Source: an uncultured Lachnospiraceae bacterium (GTDB lineage: Bacteria; Bacillota; Clostridia; Lachnospirales; Lachnospiraceae). From it: a stretch of 64,000 bases of DNA. The stretch spans positions 62,001 to 126,000 of the forward strand of contig CALWLT010000008.1 in assembly GCA_944381615.1 (NCBI GenBank). The letters are read 5' to 3'. Shown here piece after piece: positions 34,801 to 43,384 of this stretch. The position numbers and the translations under genes were made by a program. Position 1 is the first letter of the stretch. Each line of letters opens with the position of its first letter. Below the pieces are notes generated by a model, which was not told the origin of the DNA, searched no databases, and saw nothing but the letters and a program-made list of their open reading frames with translations.

Positions 34801-35490
34801 ATGGAAGGATTTCATCAGATTTTTTCGGAATTTTTCGGCACGGTAGGCGTGGTGGACTCGATCCGGGTTACGCTGATCATGTCCTTTTTTTCCACGCTGA
34901 TCGCGTCGGCGCTCGGCATTTTTCTGGGACTTCTGCTGGAGAAACGGCAGTTTCCCGGAAAACGGGCGGTCATCCGCGTGAACCGCACGCTGATGGGCGC
35001 GCCGCCGGTGGTCATCGGCCTGCTGGCTTATATGCTGCTGCGCAAGAAAGGGCCGCTCGGCGATCTGCGGTGGGTGTTTACCATCCAGGGCATGGTGTTT
35101 GCCCAGGTGCTGATCATCACGCCGATCATCTGCGGCATGGTCTATTCCTATGCGGTGCGCACGGCGCCGGCCATCCGGGCGTTTGCCAGGACCATGGGGG
35201 CGGACGCGCGCCAGACGGGCTGGCTTCTTCTGCGGGAGATGAAGCAGGAGCTGTATTTCGCCGTGGTGTCCGGCTACGGCCGCTCCATCAGCGAGGTGGG
35301 CGCGGTGTTTCTGGTGGGCGGCAATATCAAGAACAATACGCGCACGATGACGACGGCGATCTCCACGCTGAAGGGAGCGGGGGATTATTACGAGGGCGTG
35401 TTTCTGGGCGTGATCCTGATGATTATGGCGTTTACGGTGCAGACGCTGGCGGATCATTTCCGAAAGGAGGGCGGCGATGAAAATCTTTAA
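34801..35490 (+). CDS. tupB: Tungstate ABC transporter permease TupB
   Basis: A 229-residue permease with about five membrane spans. The cytoplasmic EAA-like loop (FARTMGADARQTGWLLLREM near residue 129) contacts the ATPase, and YGRSISEVGAVFLVGGNIK near 160 is typical of TupB/ModB. ATG 34801 follows AGAGGAGAG; an in-frame ATG at 34726 overlaps the spacer after tupA. It overlaps tupC by 14 bp. Confidence 0.92.
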   Translation: MEGFHQIFSEFFGTVGVVDSIRVTLIMSFFSTLIASALGIFLGLLLEKRQFPGKRAVIRVNRTLMGAPPVVIGLLAYMLLRKKGPLGDLRWVFTIQGMVFAQVLIITPIICGMVYSYAVRTAPAIRAFARTMGADARQTGWLLLREMKQELYFAVVSGYGRSISEVGAVFLVGGNIKNNTRTMTTAISTLKGAGDYYEGVFLGVILMIMAFTVQTLADHFRKEGGDENL

Positions 35491-36253
35491 TCTGCGGAAA
35501 CAGATGGGGGATTTCTGCTTGCAGATTGACCGCATGGAGCTTGCGCCCGGCGTGGTGCACGGGCTGGTGGGTTCCAACGGCTGCGGGAAATCCACGCTCT
35601 CCAAGCTGATCATGGGGATCCTCACGCCGGATGGCGGGCGGATTGACTACGAGGGGCTGACGCCGCGGGATCTGACCATGACGAGTCAGAAGCCGTATCT
35701 GCTTCACGATACGGTGTATCAGAACCTGATCTATCCGCTGAAGGTGCGGGGGATCCGGCCGGACGAGGCGGAGGCGGACGCGTGGCTGGCGCGCTGCGGG
35801 CTGGAGGGGAAGAAGAACCAGTATGCGAGATCGCTGAGCAGCGGCGAGCAGCAGAAGCTTTCCTTTATCCGCGCGCTGATCTTCCATCCGTCCTTTATCA
35901 TTGTGGATGAGACCATGTCCAACCTGGATCCGGACAGCACGGAGCTGTTTGAGGAAATGATCCTGGAGCAGCAGCGCATCCGGCCGGTTACCTGGCTGAT
36001 CATCAGCCATCAGCTGATCCATATCCGCCGTCTCTGCGGCTGCGTGCATTTCATGGAAAAGGGACGGCAGATCGCGCAGGGGACGCCGGAGGAGATCCTG
36101 CTTTATCCGCAGCATCCCGCGATCCGAAGCTTCCTGGCCAGCACGGAGGTCTTTTACCGGGATCCGGAGGCGCCGGGGGCCGGGAAAGCGGCGGCCGGCC
36201 GCGAGGAAGAGCCGGAAAGACCCGCGGGAAACGGACGGGACGGAGAGAGATAA
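35477..36253 (+). CDS. tupC: Tungstate ABC transporter ATP-binding protein TupC
   Basis: A 258-residue ABC ATPase. Walker A GSNGCGKSTLSK (near residue 32), signature LSSGEQQKLSFIRAL (near 120), Walker B FIIVDETMSNLDPDS (near 139) and the switch His in IISHQ (near 175) are present. It completes the tupABC importer. The last 25 residues are an Arg/Gly/Glu tail. A second riboswitch-controlled unit begins 66 bp downstream. Confidence 0.93.
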   Translation: MKIFNLRKQMGDFCLQIDRMELAPGVVHGLVGSNGCGKSTLSKLIMGILTPDGGRIDYEGLTPRDLTMTSQKPYLLHDTVYQNLIYPLKVRGIRPDEAEADAWLARCGLEGKKNQYARSLSSGEQQKLSFIRALIFHPSFIIVDETMSNLDPDSTELFEEMILEQQRIRPVTWLIISHQLIHIRRLCGCVHFMEKGRQIAQGTPEEILLYPQHPAIRSFLASTEVFYRDPEAPGAGKAAAGREEEPERPAGNGRDGER

Positions 36254-36318
36254 AATTTTAACATGAGTGAAAACGATTGATTTTATTTTTACATAAATGA
36301 AAATCTTTTAAAAACGGC

Positions 36319-36347
36319 CATTGCTTTTTCTGTCTGACTGTGTTATA
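36319..36347 (+). promoter_or_regulatory. Promoter of the moeA-aor operon
   Basis: TTGCTT (36319-36324), 17-bp spacer, TATACT (36342-36347), 21 bp before the closing stem of the riboswitch. The preceding stretch from 36254 is AT-rich and holds nothing else recognisable. Confidence 0.72.
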
Positions 36348-36368
36348 CTTTACCATAAACAGACAGGT

Positions 36369-36489
36369 AATTTCGAGCTGCAGCTCCTGTCCGCGGGATC
36401 TGAGAGAGGACCGGGTGGAGAGGCGGCCAATGGGTATCGGGGGAAACCCGGATGCCTCCCGCATCGCCTGGATGCATCGGAAAGAAATT
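36369..36489 (+). promoter_or_regulatory. Moco/Tuco-type riboswitch candidate upstream of moeA
   Basis: The second leader element of the same class as 33378-33497. Closing stem AATTTC (36369-36374) / GAAATT (36484-36489), the shared blocks TTTCGAGCTG, GGCGGCCAATGGGT and GGGGGAAACCCGGATGCCTC, and the 3' GGAAAGAAATT. It controls a rho-independent terminator at 36606-36664, so ligand-dependent termination before moeA is likely (inference). Confidence 0.78.
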
Positions 36490-36605
36490 ACATTTGCGGC
36501 CGGCCGGGGGAACCGGCGGCGCGCAGGAGAATTTTGTTTCCGGGGACGACGGCGGCGCAGGCCGCGGCAGGCGGAGGATTACCTGAAGAAAGAGCCAGGC
36601 TGAGA

Positions 36606-36664
36606 GCCGGACCCGAAGCGGAAGCGTCCTGACAGGATGCGCGAGGGGCCGGTTTTTTGTTTTG
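36606..36664 (+). terminator. Riboswitch-linked terminator before moeA
   Basis: Stem GCCGGACCC / GGGGCCGGT with an inner hairpin GCGTCCT-GAC-AGGATGC, followed by TTTTTTGTTTTG. It stands between the riboswitch and moeA, with no gene ending before it, which marks it as an attenuator. Confidence 0.85.
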
Positions 36665-36708
36665 TAATAAGAAGCAGAGCCGGAGGATTCAGGAGGGAAC
36701 AAAATACG

Positions 36709-37956
36709 ATGAAGCTGCTGCAGGTTGATACGCTCCAGGAGGCGTTTGAGAAGCTCAGAGAGGCGGCTGAAGAGATGCCGCTTCGCACGGAGACAAAGGA
36801 GCTTTCCCGGGCCTTTGGGCGGATTCTGGCTGAGGACGTGCGATCGGAAGAACCGATTCCGGCGTTTCGCCGTTCCAGCGTGGACGGATATGCGGTCCGC
36901 AGCGCCGATACGGCGGGAGCGACGGACAGCATTCCGGTATTTCTGGAAGTGATTGAAGAGGTTGCCATCGGCCATCCGGCGCTTCGCCGGATCGGGCCGG
37001 GCGCCTGTGCCTATGTCCCGACTGGCGGGATGATCCCGGAGGGCGCGGACGCGATGGTCATGGTGGAGTACACCGAGCCGCTCGACGGGCGGCATGTGGC
37101 GGTCAATGCGTCGGTTCCGTACGGGAAGTTTGTTGTGGAAGCGGGAGAGGACGTCAAAAAGGGGGAGACGGTCCTGGCCCGCGGCACCCGGATCGATCCG
37201 GCCCAGGCAGGAGTCCTGGCTGCGGTCGGCGCATCCCGGGTCGAGGTTTACGCGCCGTGGAGAGTGTCGATTCTCTCGACGGGGGATGAGCTGGTGCCGG
37301 TGGATTGCGCGCCGGGACCGGGTCAGGTACGCGATATCAATACATGGACGCTCTCGGCCGCCGCGCTCCATCTGGGGATGGAGATCGTCGGAAGACAGGC
37401 GGTCGCGGACGACGAGGGGGCGCTGGAGGAGGCGATTTGCCGGGAGGCGTCCCGCTGCGATCTGCTGCTGGTGTCCGGCGGCAGCTCCCAGGGCAGGAAG
37501 GACGCCACGATGGAGGCGCTTGATCGGATATCCGGCGGCGGCGTTTTCACGCACGGCCTGGCGCTGAAGCCGGGCAAGCCGACGATTCTCGGGTATGACG
37601 CCGGCCGCCGGACGATCCTGGCGGGGCTGCCGGGCCATCCGGTAGCGGCGCTGACGGTTTTTTCTCTGCTGTTTGGCCGGCTCTGGAGAGAGCTGACCGG
37701 GCAGAGGGAACCGCTTCCCGTCCCGGCGAGGATGGATACGAATCTTCCCGCCGCGCCGGGCAAGGCAACGTGTGTGCCGGTGCGGCTGGCGCCGGAGGGC
37801 TGCGGCGCGGGCGGAACCGGGCTTTTTGCCGTTCCGCTTCTCGGAAAGTCCGGCCTGATTACCACGGTATCCGGGGCGGACGGCTACATCCTGATGGATC
37901 GGGATCAGGAAGGGATCCGGCGGGATGAGACGGTTTTGGTTTACCGCTATTTCTGA
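36709..37956 (+). CDS. moeA: Molybdopterin molybdenumtransferase MoeA
   Basis: A 415-residue enzyme that inserts molybdenum or tungsten into adenylated molybdopterin. MoeA landmarks are FGRILAEDVRSEEPIPAFRRSSVDGYAVR (residues 33-61; conserved SxVDGYA), VPTGGMIPEGADAMVMVE (near 104), LSTGDEL (near 188) and LPGHPVAALTVF (near 308). ATG 36709 follows AGGAGGGAA; translation from 36637 would start inside the attenuator. First gene of the operon moeA, moeA-PBP, MOSC, ferredoxin, aor, moaD. Confidence 0.94.
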   Translation: MKLLQVDTLQEAFEKLREAAEEMPLRTETKELSRAFGRILAEDVRSEEPIPAFRRSSVDGYAVRSADTAGATDSIPVFLEVIEEVAIGHPALRRIGPGACAYVPTGGMIPEGADAMVMVEYTEPLDGRHVAVNASVPYGKFVVEAGEDVKKGETVLARGTRIDPAQAGVLAAVGASRVEVYAPWRVSILSTGDELVPVDCAPGPGQVRDINTWTLSAAALHLGMEIVGRQAVADDEGALEEAICREASRCDLLLVSGGSSQGRKDATMEALDRISGGGVFTHGLALKPGKPTILGYDAGRRTILAGLPGHPVAALTVFSLLFGRLWRELTGQREPLPVPARMDTNLPAAPGKATCVPVRLAPEGCGAGGTGLFAVPLLGKSGLITTVSGADGYILMDRDQEGIRRDETVLVYRYF

Positions 37957-37971
37957 CAGGAGGCGTCCAGG

Positions 37972-39876
37972 ATGGGAAAGAGGAATCTGTATCTGAAAAA
38001 TACGCCGGTGGATGAGGCGTTGTCGAAATATCTGAAGGCGCTTGACGGCCTGCTGGTTCCGGAGCGGGAGGTTATCCCGGCGGCGGAAAGCCTCGGCCGG
38101 GTCACGGCGCAGGCGGTGTATGCCCGCTACTGCTCGCCGCTCTACAATGCGGCGGCGATGGACGGTATCGCCGTGGAGGCGGAGCGCACGAAGGGGGCTT
38201 CGGAGCGGGAGCCGCTTTTGCTGCGCGCGGGCGAGGATTTTACGGTGGTGGATACGGGCGATCCGATCCATGCGCCGCACGACGCGGTAATCATGGCGGA
38301 GGATCTGCTGGAGCAGGAGGACGGCTCCGTGCAGATCACGGAGGCGGCCGCCGCCTGGCAGCATGTGCGGCCCATCGGCGAGGACATCGTGGCGGGGGAG
38401 ATGCTGCTTCCGGGATACCATGTGATCCGGCCGATTGACATCGGCGTGCTGCTGGCCGGCGGGATCACGCAGCTGGAGGTCTGGAAAAAGCCTTCGGTGG
38501 CCATTTTCCCGACCGGCACGGAGATCATCGAGCCGGGCCAGGATCCGAAGGACGGGGATATCATCGAGTCCAATTCGCGGATGTTTGAGGCGATGGCCCG
38601 GGAGCAGGGGGCGGATCCCACGCGCTTTTCGCCGATTGCCGACGATTATGAGCGGCTCAGGCAGGCGGTTTCCGACGCGGTGGATTCGTTTGATCTGGTC
38701 ATTGTCAACGCCGGTTCCAGCGCGGGGACGGAGGATTACACGGTCCACGTGCTGCGGGAGCTGGGCGAGGTGCTGATTCACGGCGTGGCGATCAAGCCGG
38801 GCAAGCCGGTTATCCTGGCGATTGTCCGCGGCAAGCCGGTCATCGGCCTGCCGGGCTATCCGGTTTCCGCCTATATCAATTTTGAGAATTTCGTCATTCC
38901 GGTGTTAAACCGCCTGAGCGGCCGGACCGGCCGGACGGCGCCGCAGGCGGAGGCGGTTCTCTCGAGGCGGCTGGTATCGTCGCTGAAATACCGGGAATAT
39001 GTGCGCGTCAAGGTCGGCAAGGTGGACGACCGCCTGGTGGCTTCGCCGCTGGCGAGGGGCGCGGGGGCGGCCATGAGCCTCGTGCGGGCCGACGGCTTCT
39101 GCGTGATTCCGCAGAGCAGCGAGGGCGTGGAGGCCGGAGAGAAGGTCACGGTAGAGCTCTACCGGACGATGGACGAGATCGATCACACGGTGGTGGCCAT
39201 CGGCAGCCACGATCTGATCCTGGATGTGATGGCGGATCTGATGCCGGCGCTGTACCCCGGCAATTACCTTTCCAGCACGCATGTGGGCAGCATGGGCGGG
39301 CTGATGGCCCTGCGCCGCGGCGAGGCGCATCTGGCGCCGACGCATCTGCTGGACGAGGAGACGGGCGTCTATAATATCCCGACGCTTAAGCGGATGTTTA
39401 CGGAGCCCATGGCGCTGATCAAGGGCGTGGATCGGATTCAGGGCATCCTGGTCAAGAAGGGGAACCCGCTGGGGATCCGGGGGATCGCGGATCTGCCGGG
39501 CGTACATTACGTCAACCGCCAGCGCGGAGCGGGAACGCGCGTGCTGTTTGATTATCTGCTGAAGAAGGAAGGCATCAGCGCGGACGCGATCCGCGGCTAT
39601 GACCGGGAGGCGGCGACCCATATGGCGGTGGCGGCGGCCATCGCGGGGGGAGACGCCGACGCGGGAATGGGCATTGAGTCCGCGGCCCGGGCCATGGGCC
39701 TGGACTTTATCGAAGTGGGGCCGGAAGAATACGATTTTGCCGTTCCGGTGCGCTTTCTTGAGCTTTTGCATGTGCAGCGGTTCCTGGATGTGTTAAAGAG
39801 CCGGGAATTTGCAGAGCGCGTAGAGGCGCTGGGCGGATATTCGCTGCGCCAGACGGGAACGGTGCTGTATCTGTAA
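37972..39876 (+). CDS. MoeA-like protein fused to a periplasmic-binding-protein-like domain
   Basis: A 634-residue fusion. Residues about 1-400 are a second MoeA (SPLYNAAAMDGIAV near 58, IFPTGTEIIEPGQ near 178, IGLPGYPVSAYINFENF near 287). Residues about 410-634 form a ligand-binding domain of the PBP-like type found behind MoeA in Clostridia and archaea: SHDLILDVMADLMP near 419, HVGSMGGLMALRRGEAHLAPTH near 440, RQRGAGTRVLFDYLLKKEG near 520. That domain resembles oxyanion-binding proteins but has no signal peptide, so it should act in the cytoplasm. One MoeA may serve tungsten and the other molybdenum, which is inference. It is 15 bp after moeA. Confidence 0.88.
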   Translation: MGKRNLYLKNTPVDEALSKYLKALDGLLVPEREVIPAAESLGRVTAQAVYARYCSPLYNAAAMDGIAVEAERTKGASEREPLLLRAGEDFTVVDTGDPIHAPHDAVIMAEDLLEQEDGSVQITEAAAAWQHVRPIGEDIVAGEMLLPGYHVIRPIDIGVLLAGGITQLEVWKKPSVAIFPTGTEIIEPGQDPKDGDIIESNSRMFEAMAREQGADPTRFSPIADDYERLRQAVSDAVDSFDLVIVNAGSSAGTEDYTVHVLRELGEVLIHGVAIKPGKPVILAIVRGKPVIGLPGYPVSAYINFENFVIPVLNRLSGRTGRTAPQAEAVLSRRLVSSLKYREYVRVKVGKVDDRLVASPLARGAGAAMSLVRADGFCVIPQSSEGVEAGEKVTVELYRTMDEIDHTVVAIGSHDLILDVMADLMPALYPGNYLSSTHVGSMGGLMALRRGEAHLAPTHLLDEETGVYNIPTLKRMFTEPMALIKGVDRIQGILVKKGNPLGIRGIADLPGVHYVNRQRGAGTRVLFDYLLKKEGISADAIRGYDREAATHMAVAAAIAGGDADAGMGIESAARAMGLDFIEVGPEEYDFAVPVRFLELLHVQRFLDVLKSREFAERVEALGGYSLRQTGTVLYL

Positions 39877-39896
39877 CGGGATGGAGGAGGAAAAGG

Positions 39897-40364
39897 ATGG
39901 AGAACACAGCGGGAAGGGAAGGAACCGTCCGCGGGCTGTACGTGTTCCGGGAGCGGGGGCAGCCGGGCGAGCCGGCAGAGCGCGCTCTTTTTCAGAAGGA
40001 TAGGGGCATGGAGGGCGACCGGCATGCCACGGGCGGTAAGAGGCAGGTTACGCTGCTTTCCGGCGAGGTCCGCGAGTGGATGAACGCGCAGCCGCAGCCG
40101 GGACTCTGCTTTCGGCGCTACAAGGCCAATCTGGAGACGGAGGGCCTTGATACGGCCGCGCTGCGGCCCGGCATGGTCCTGCGGGCGGGAACGGCCTGCT
40201 TCAGGGTCAGCGGGGCCGGGAAGGAATGCTTTCCGGAGTGCGCCCTGTTCCGGGAGGGAGAAGCCTGCCGCCTTTCATCCGGAGCCGTGTTCCTGACGGT
40301 TTCAGAGACAGGAATGGTATTGAAAAATGATAAAATCAAAGTGACAGGAGGGGTTTCATTATGA
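39897..40364 (+). CDS. MOSC domain protein
   Basis: A 155-residue single MOSC domain. MOSC proteins bind or transfer sulfur to molybdenum-type cofactors through a conserved cysteine. The family pattern is seen in KDRGMEGDRHATGGKRQVTLLSGE (near residue 38) and in GAGKECFPECALFREGEAC (near 104), which contains the candidate catalytic Cys. A second, closer-to-standard MOSC gene sits in the moa operon. It overlaps the ferredoxin start by four bases (ATGA). Confidence 0.85.
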   Translation: MENTAGREGTVRGLYVFRERGQPGEPAERALFQKDRGMEGDRHATGGKRQVTLLSGEVREWMNAQPQPGLCFRRYKANLETEGLDTAALRPGMVLRAGTACFRVSGAGKECFPECALFREGEACRLSSGAVFLTVSETGMVLKNDKIKVTGGVSL

Positions 40365-40747
40365 AGCGGTTGGAAAAAGACGAATCGCTGTGCATTGGCT
40401 GCCGCCAGTGCGAGGAAGCATGTTCAAAAGCGTATTATAAGGTGTCGGATCCGGCAAAGTCCTGCATCCGCATCACGGACCGGGAGGACGGGACGCACGC
40501 CATTGCGATCTGCACGCAGTGCGGCAAATGCGCGGAGGTCTGCAACACCGGCGTGATCACGCAGGATGCAAAGGGCATTTTCCGCCTGAACCGGAAGGAG
40601 TGCGCCGGCTGCCTGATGTGCGTCGGCTTCTGTCCGGAGAATGTGATGGTACAGAGCGACGACCGGCTGGAGCCGTCCAAGTGCATTGCCTGCGGCCTGT
40701 GCGTGAAGGCATGCCCGACGGGCGCGATCCGGATGGTAGAAGAATAG
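40361..40747 (+). CDS. Ferredoxin-type 4Fe-4S protein of the AOR operon
   Basis: A 128-residue electron carrier with cysteine clusters CIGCRQCEEAC (near residue 11), CTQCGKCAEVC (near 48), CAGCLMCVGFC (near 78) and CIACGLCVKAC (near 105). These are four CxxCxxC-type units, so up to four [4Fe-4S] clusters. Genes of this kind commonly precede aor. It probably transfers electrons between AOR and the ferredoxin pool. Coupled at both ends. Confidence 0.9.
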   Translation: MKRLEKDESLCIGCRQCEEACSKAYYKVSDPAKSCIRITDREDGTHAIAICTQCGKCAEVCNTGVITQDAKGIFRLNRKECAGCLMCVGFCPENVMVQSDDRLEPSKCIACGLCVKACPTGAIRMVEE

Positions 40748-40759
40748 GAGGGAAACAGG

Positions 40760-42982
40760 ATGATTTGTATGTGCGATGTGCCGCGCTATGCCGACGCGGA
40801 TATGGAAGAAATCAGAAAAATGAGAGAGGCCCATACGGTCCTCAAGCATGTGGATTATGAGCCGAAGGAGCTGTATCACGGATATACGGACAAACGGCTT
40901 AAGATCGATCTGAGCAGCAATTCCGTGGAGATCCTGGATATCCCGGAGGAGGTAAAGGAGAAATTTACCGGCGGCAAGGGCTACTGCCTGCGCTATCTGT
41001 GGGACGACACCACGCCGGATACGAAGTGGGATTCGCCGGAGAACGCCATTACCATGTCGGCCGGCCCCATCGCCGGCATTACGCAGTACGCCGGAACCGG
41101 AAAATGCCTGGTCTGCACGATTTCCCCGATGACGGATATCCCGATTGACTCCAACGTGGGCGGTTATTTCGGGCCGTTCTTAAAGTTTTCCGGCTTTGAC
41201 GTGATTGAACTGACCGGCAAGGCGGAGGAAGACGTGATCATCGTGATCGACGGCAACAAGGGCACGATTTCCATCGAGAAGGCGCCGATGGAGCACCTGG
41301 ATTCCCATGTGCTGGGCGAGGAGCTGACCGCGATGTACGCCGAGGATGAGAACGACCGTAAGAACGTGGCGGTTGTCTGCTCGGGTTCGGCGGCGGAACA
41401 CTGCAATCTGTCGATGTTAAACTTTACGTTCTTTGATCCGAAGCGGAACGTGGTGCGCTTAAAACAGGCCGGCCGCGGCGGCATCGGACGCGTGTTTGCC
41501 AACAAGCACATCAAGGCGCTGGTCTGCCATTTTAAGGGCGTCAAGGCCAACCTGAACCATGTGTACGATATCAGCCTTCTGAATAAAGACGGCCTGAAGT
41601 TCCACCGCGAGGTGGCGACGCTGGACAACAAGCAGAACGCCATGAGAAAATCCGGTACGGCCTACTCTCTGCGGACGCTGAGCGATTACGATATCCTGCC
41701 GACCCGCAACTACAAATACGGCGGCACCGACCGGATCGACGAGATGGCTCCCGAGGTATGGCAGAACAAATGGCTGACGCAGGGTGGCGCCGACGGCTGC
41801 TGGTACGGCTGCTCGATGGCCTGCGCCAAGACGGCGGATCATTTCCTTCTGAAGACCGGTCCCTATAAGGGACAGCGCGTCTGCGTGGACGGGCCGGAGT
41901 ACGAGACGGCGGCCGGCCTGGGCCCGAACTGCGGCATTACCGATCCGCAGGCGATCCTGGAGCTCAATTTCTACTGCGACACCTACGGCGTGGACACCAT
42001 CTCCTACGGAACCATGACGGCGTTTCTGATGGAGTGCTATGAAAACGGAATCCTCAATAAAGAGAGAACCGGCGGCCTGGAGCTGACCTGGGGCAATATC
42101 GAGGCCGACCTGGAGATGCTGCACCAGATGGCGAGAAACGAGGGCTTCGGCAAGATCGCCGCGCTGGGCGCGCACAAGCAGAAAGAGTATTTCGCAGAGA
42201 TGGGCTGGGGCGATCCGGCGTTCATGAACGATATCGCCATGGAGCAGAAGGGACTGGAGTACTCCGAGTATTCGCCCAAGGAATCCCTGGCGCAGCAGGG
42301 CGGCTACGGCCTGACCAACAAGGGGCCGCAGCATGACGAGGCCTGGCTGATCTTCATGGATCAGGTCAACAACCAGATCCCGACGTTCGAGGACAAGGCG
42401 GAAGCGCTTTACTATTATCCGATGTTCCGTACCTGGTTCGGCCTTCTGGGCCTGTGCAAGCTGCCGTGGAATGATATCGTTCCGGCGGACAACAGCATGA
42501 CGGACGAGCCGGCCAAGGTTCCGGAGCACGTAGACAATTATCTGGATCTGTATTACGGCGTGACCGGAAAGAAGATCGACCGCGACGAGATGATCCGGAT
42601 GTCGGAGCGGGTTTACAATTTCCAGAGAATCTTTAACATCCGCCTGGGGAAGGGCCTGCGGAAGAATGACGCCATTCCGTACCGTTCCCAGGGTCCTGTG
42701 ACGGAGGAGGAATACCTCTCCAGACAGGAGCGCTACGACGGCCAGCTGGTAGAGCAGGTCGGCCTGACGCCGGAGCAGGTTCAGAGCATGACTCTGCAGG
42801 AGAAGATGGCGGCGACCAGACAGTACAGGGAGTCCATGTATGAGAAGCTGATCGACGCGGTTTATCCGAAGCGCGGATGGACGTTAAACGGCGTGCCGAC
42901 CGTCGCTCATCTGAAGGAGCTGGGCATGGATCTGCCGGAGCTTCTGGAGGTTGTAGAGCCTCTGCAGGATGTGCAGCCGTGA
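40760..42982 (+). CDS. aor: Aldehyde:ferredoxin oxidoreductase family tungsten enzyme
   Basis: A 740-residue W-pterin enzyme that oxidises an aldehyde to its acid, or the reverse. The N-terminal domain includes FTGGKGYCLRYLWDD (near residue 72) and SAGPIAGITQYAGTGKC (near 95) for the bis-pterin. The cluster cysteines are CWYGCSMAC (near 348-356) and LGLCKLPWND (near 570). It is longer at the N-terminus than archaeal AOR by about 45 residues; that extension starts MICMCDVPRYADADMEE and has two cysteines. The substrate is unknown: AOR, GOR and benzoyl-CoA-reductase-like branches cannot be separated by eye. The moaD gene overlaps its stop codon. Confidence 0.93.
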   Translation: MICMCDVPRYADADMEEIRKMREAHTVLKHVDYEPKELYHGYTDKRLKIDLSSNSVEILDIPEEVKEKFTGGKGYCLRYLWDDTTPDTKWDSPENAITMSAGPIAGITQYAGTGKCLVCTISPMTDIPIDSNVGGYFGPFLKFSGFDVIELTGKAEEDVIIVIDGNKGTISIEKAPMEHLDSHVLGEELTAMYAEDENDRKNVAVVCSGSAAEHCNLSMLNFTFFDPKRNVVRLKQAGRGGIGRVFANKHIKALVCHFKGVKANLNHVYDISLLNKDGLKFHREVATLDNKQNAMRKSGTAYSLRTLSDYDILPTRNYKYGGTDRIDEMAPEVWQNKWLTQGGADGCWYGCSMACAKTADHFLLKTGPYKGQRVCVDGPEYETAAGLGPNCGITDPQAILELNFYCDTYGVDTISYGTMTAFLMECYENGILNKERTGGLELTWGNIEADLEMLHQMARNEGFGKIAALGAHKQKEYFAEMGWGDPAFMNDIAMEQKGLEYSEYSPKESLAQQGGYGLTNKGPQHDEAWLIFMDQVNNQIPTFEDKAEALYYYPMFRTWFGLLGLCKLPWNDIVPADNSMTDEPAKVPEHVDNYLDLYYGVTGKKIDRDEMIRMSERVYNFQRIFNIRLGKGLRKNDAIPYRSQGPVTEEEYLSRQERYDGQLVEQVGLTPEQVQSMTLQEKMAATRQYRESMYEKLIDAVYPKRGWTLNGVPTVAHLKELGMDLPELLEVVEPLQDVQP

Positions 42983-43176
42983 AATTAAATAACCGCCCCT
43001 ACAAGGACTGGCATGAGGGGCTGACAATCCGCGGCGTCATGGAGCACATGAAATTTACCTGGCCCAAGCTGGTGGTCAAGGTCAACGGGACGCTGATCTG
43101 GCCGGAGGATTACGACCGGGTGGTATTAAAGGAGGAGGATGATCTGCAGATCATCCACCTGCTGGGCGGCGGTTGA
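42979..43176 (+). CDS. MoaD/ThiS-like sulfur carrier protein
   Basis: A 65-residue ubiquitin-fold protein, KLNNRPY at the start and LLGGG at the end. The C-terminal Gly-Gly accepts an adenylate, then a thiocarboxylate, and delivers sulfur to molybdopterin. Start GTG 42979 overlaps the aor stop (GTGA), so it is translationally coupled to AOR. It is closer to the tungsten-enzyme-linked MoaD family than to ThiS by context. No moaE accompanies it. Confidence 0.85.
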   Translation: MKLNNRPYKDWHEGLTIRGVMEHMKFTWPKLVVKVNGTLIWPEDYDRVVLKEEDDLQIIHLLGGG

Positions 43177-43188
43177 GAAAGCGCCGAG

Positions 43189-43241
43189 CGGGATGCCGCA
43201 AAATCGGGTTCAGACAACCGGGTTTGCGGCATCCCGTTTTT
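43189..43241 (+). terminator. Strong terminator at the end of the moeA-aor-moaD operon
   Basis: CGGGATGCCGCAAA pairs perfectly with TTTGCGGCATCCCG; the loop holds a smaller GGTT/AACC hairpin; TTTTT follows. Confidence 0.92.
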
Positions 43242-43261
43242 ATACGGACAGGCGGGGAAAT

Positions 43262-43370
43262 GAGAAAAAAGAGCCGGGAAAATGCGGCGGGGAAGAAAAA
43301 AAGAAGGCCTGAGAAATGCGGCGGGGAAGAAAAAAGAAGGCCTGGGAAATGCGGCGGGAAAATGAGATGA
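43262..43370 (+). repeat. Purine-rich tandem repeat of about 33 bp before moeB
   Basis: About two and a half to three copies of a unit of the form AATGCGGCGGGGAAGAAAAA followed by AGAAGGCCTG(A/G)GA. It is nearly all purine on the plus strand, directly before the ribosome binding site of the ThiF/MoeB-like gene. An ORF through it has no independent support. Confidence 0.7.
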
Positions 43371-43384
43371 GGAGGGACGGGAAA

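Noticed and set aside
36343-38781. An 812-codon open frame on the minus strand
   Set aside because: Shadow of moeA and the moeA-PBP fusion in GC-rich DNA; it also crosses the riboswitch and attenuator.
43173-43370. A 65-codon basic ORF after moaD
   Set aside because: It runs through the terminator and the 33-bp repeat; no good start and no conserved feature.
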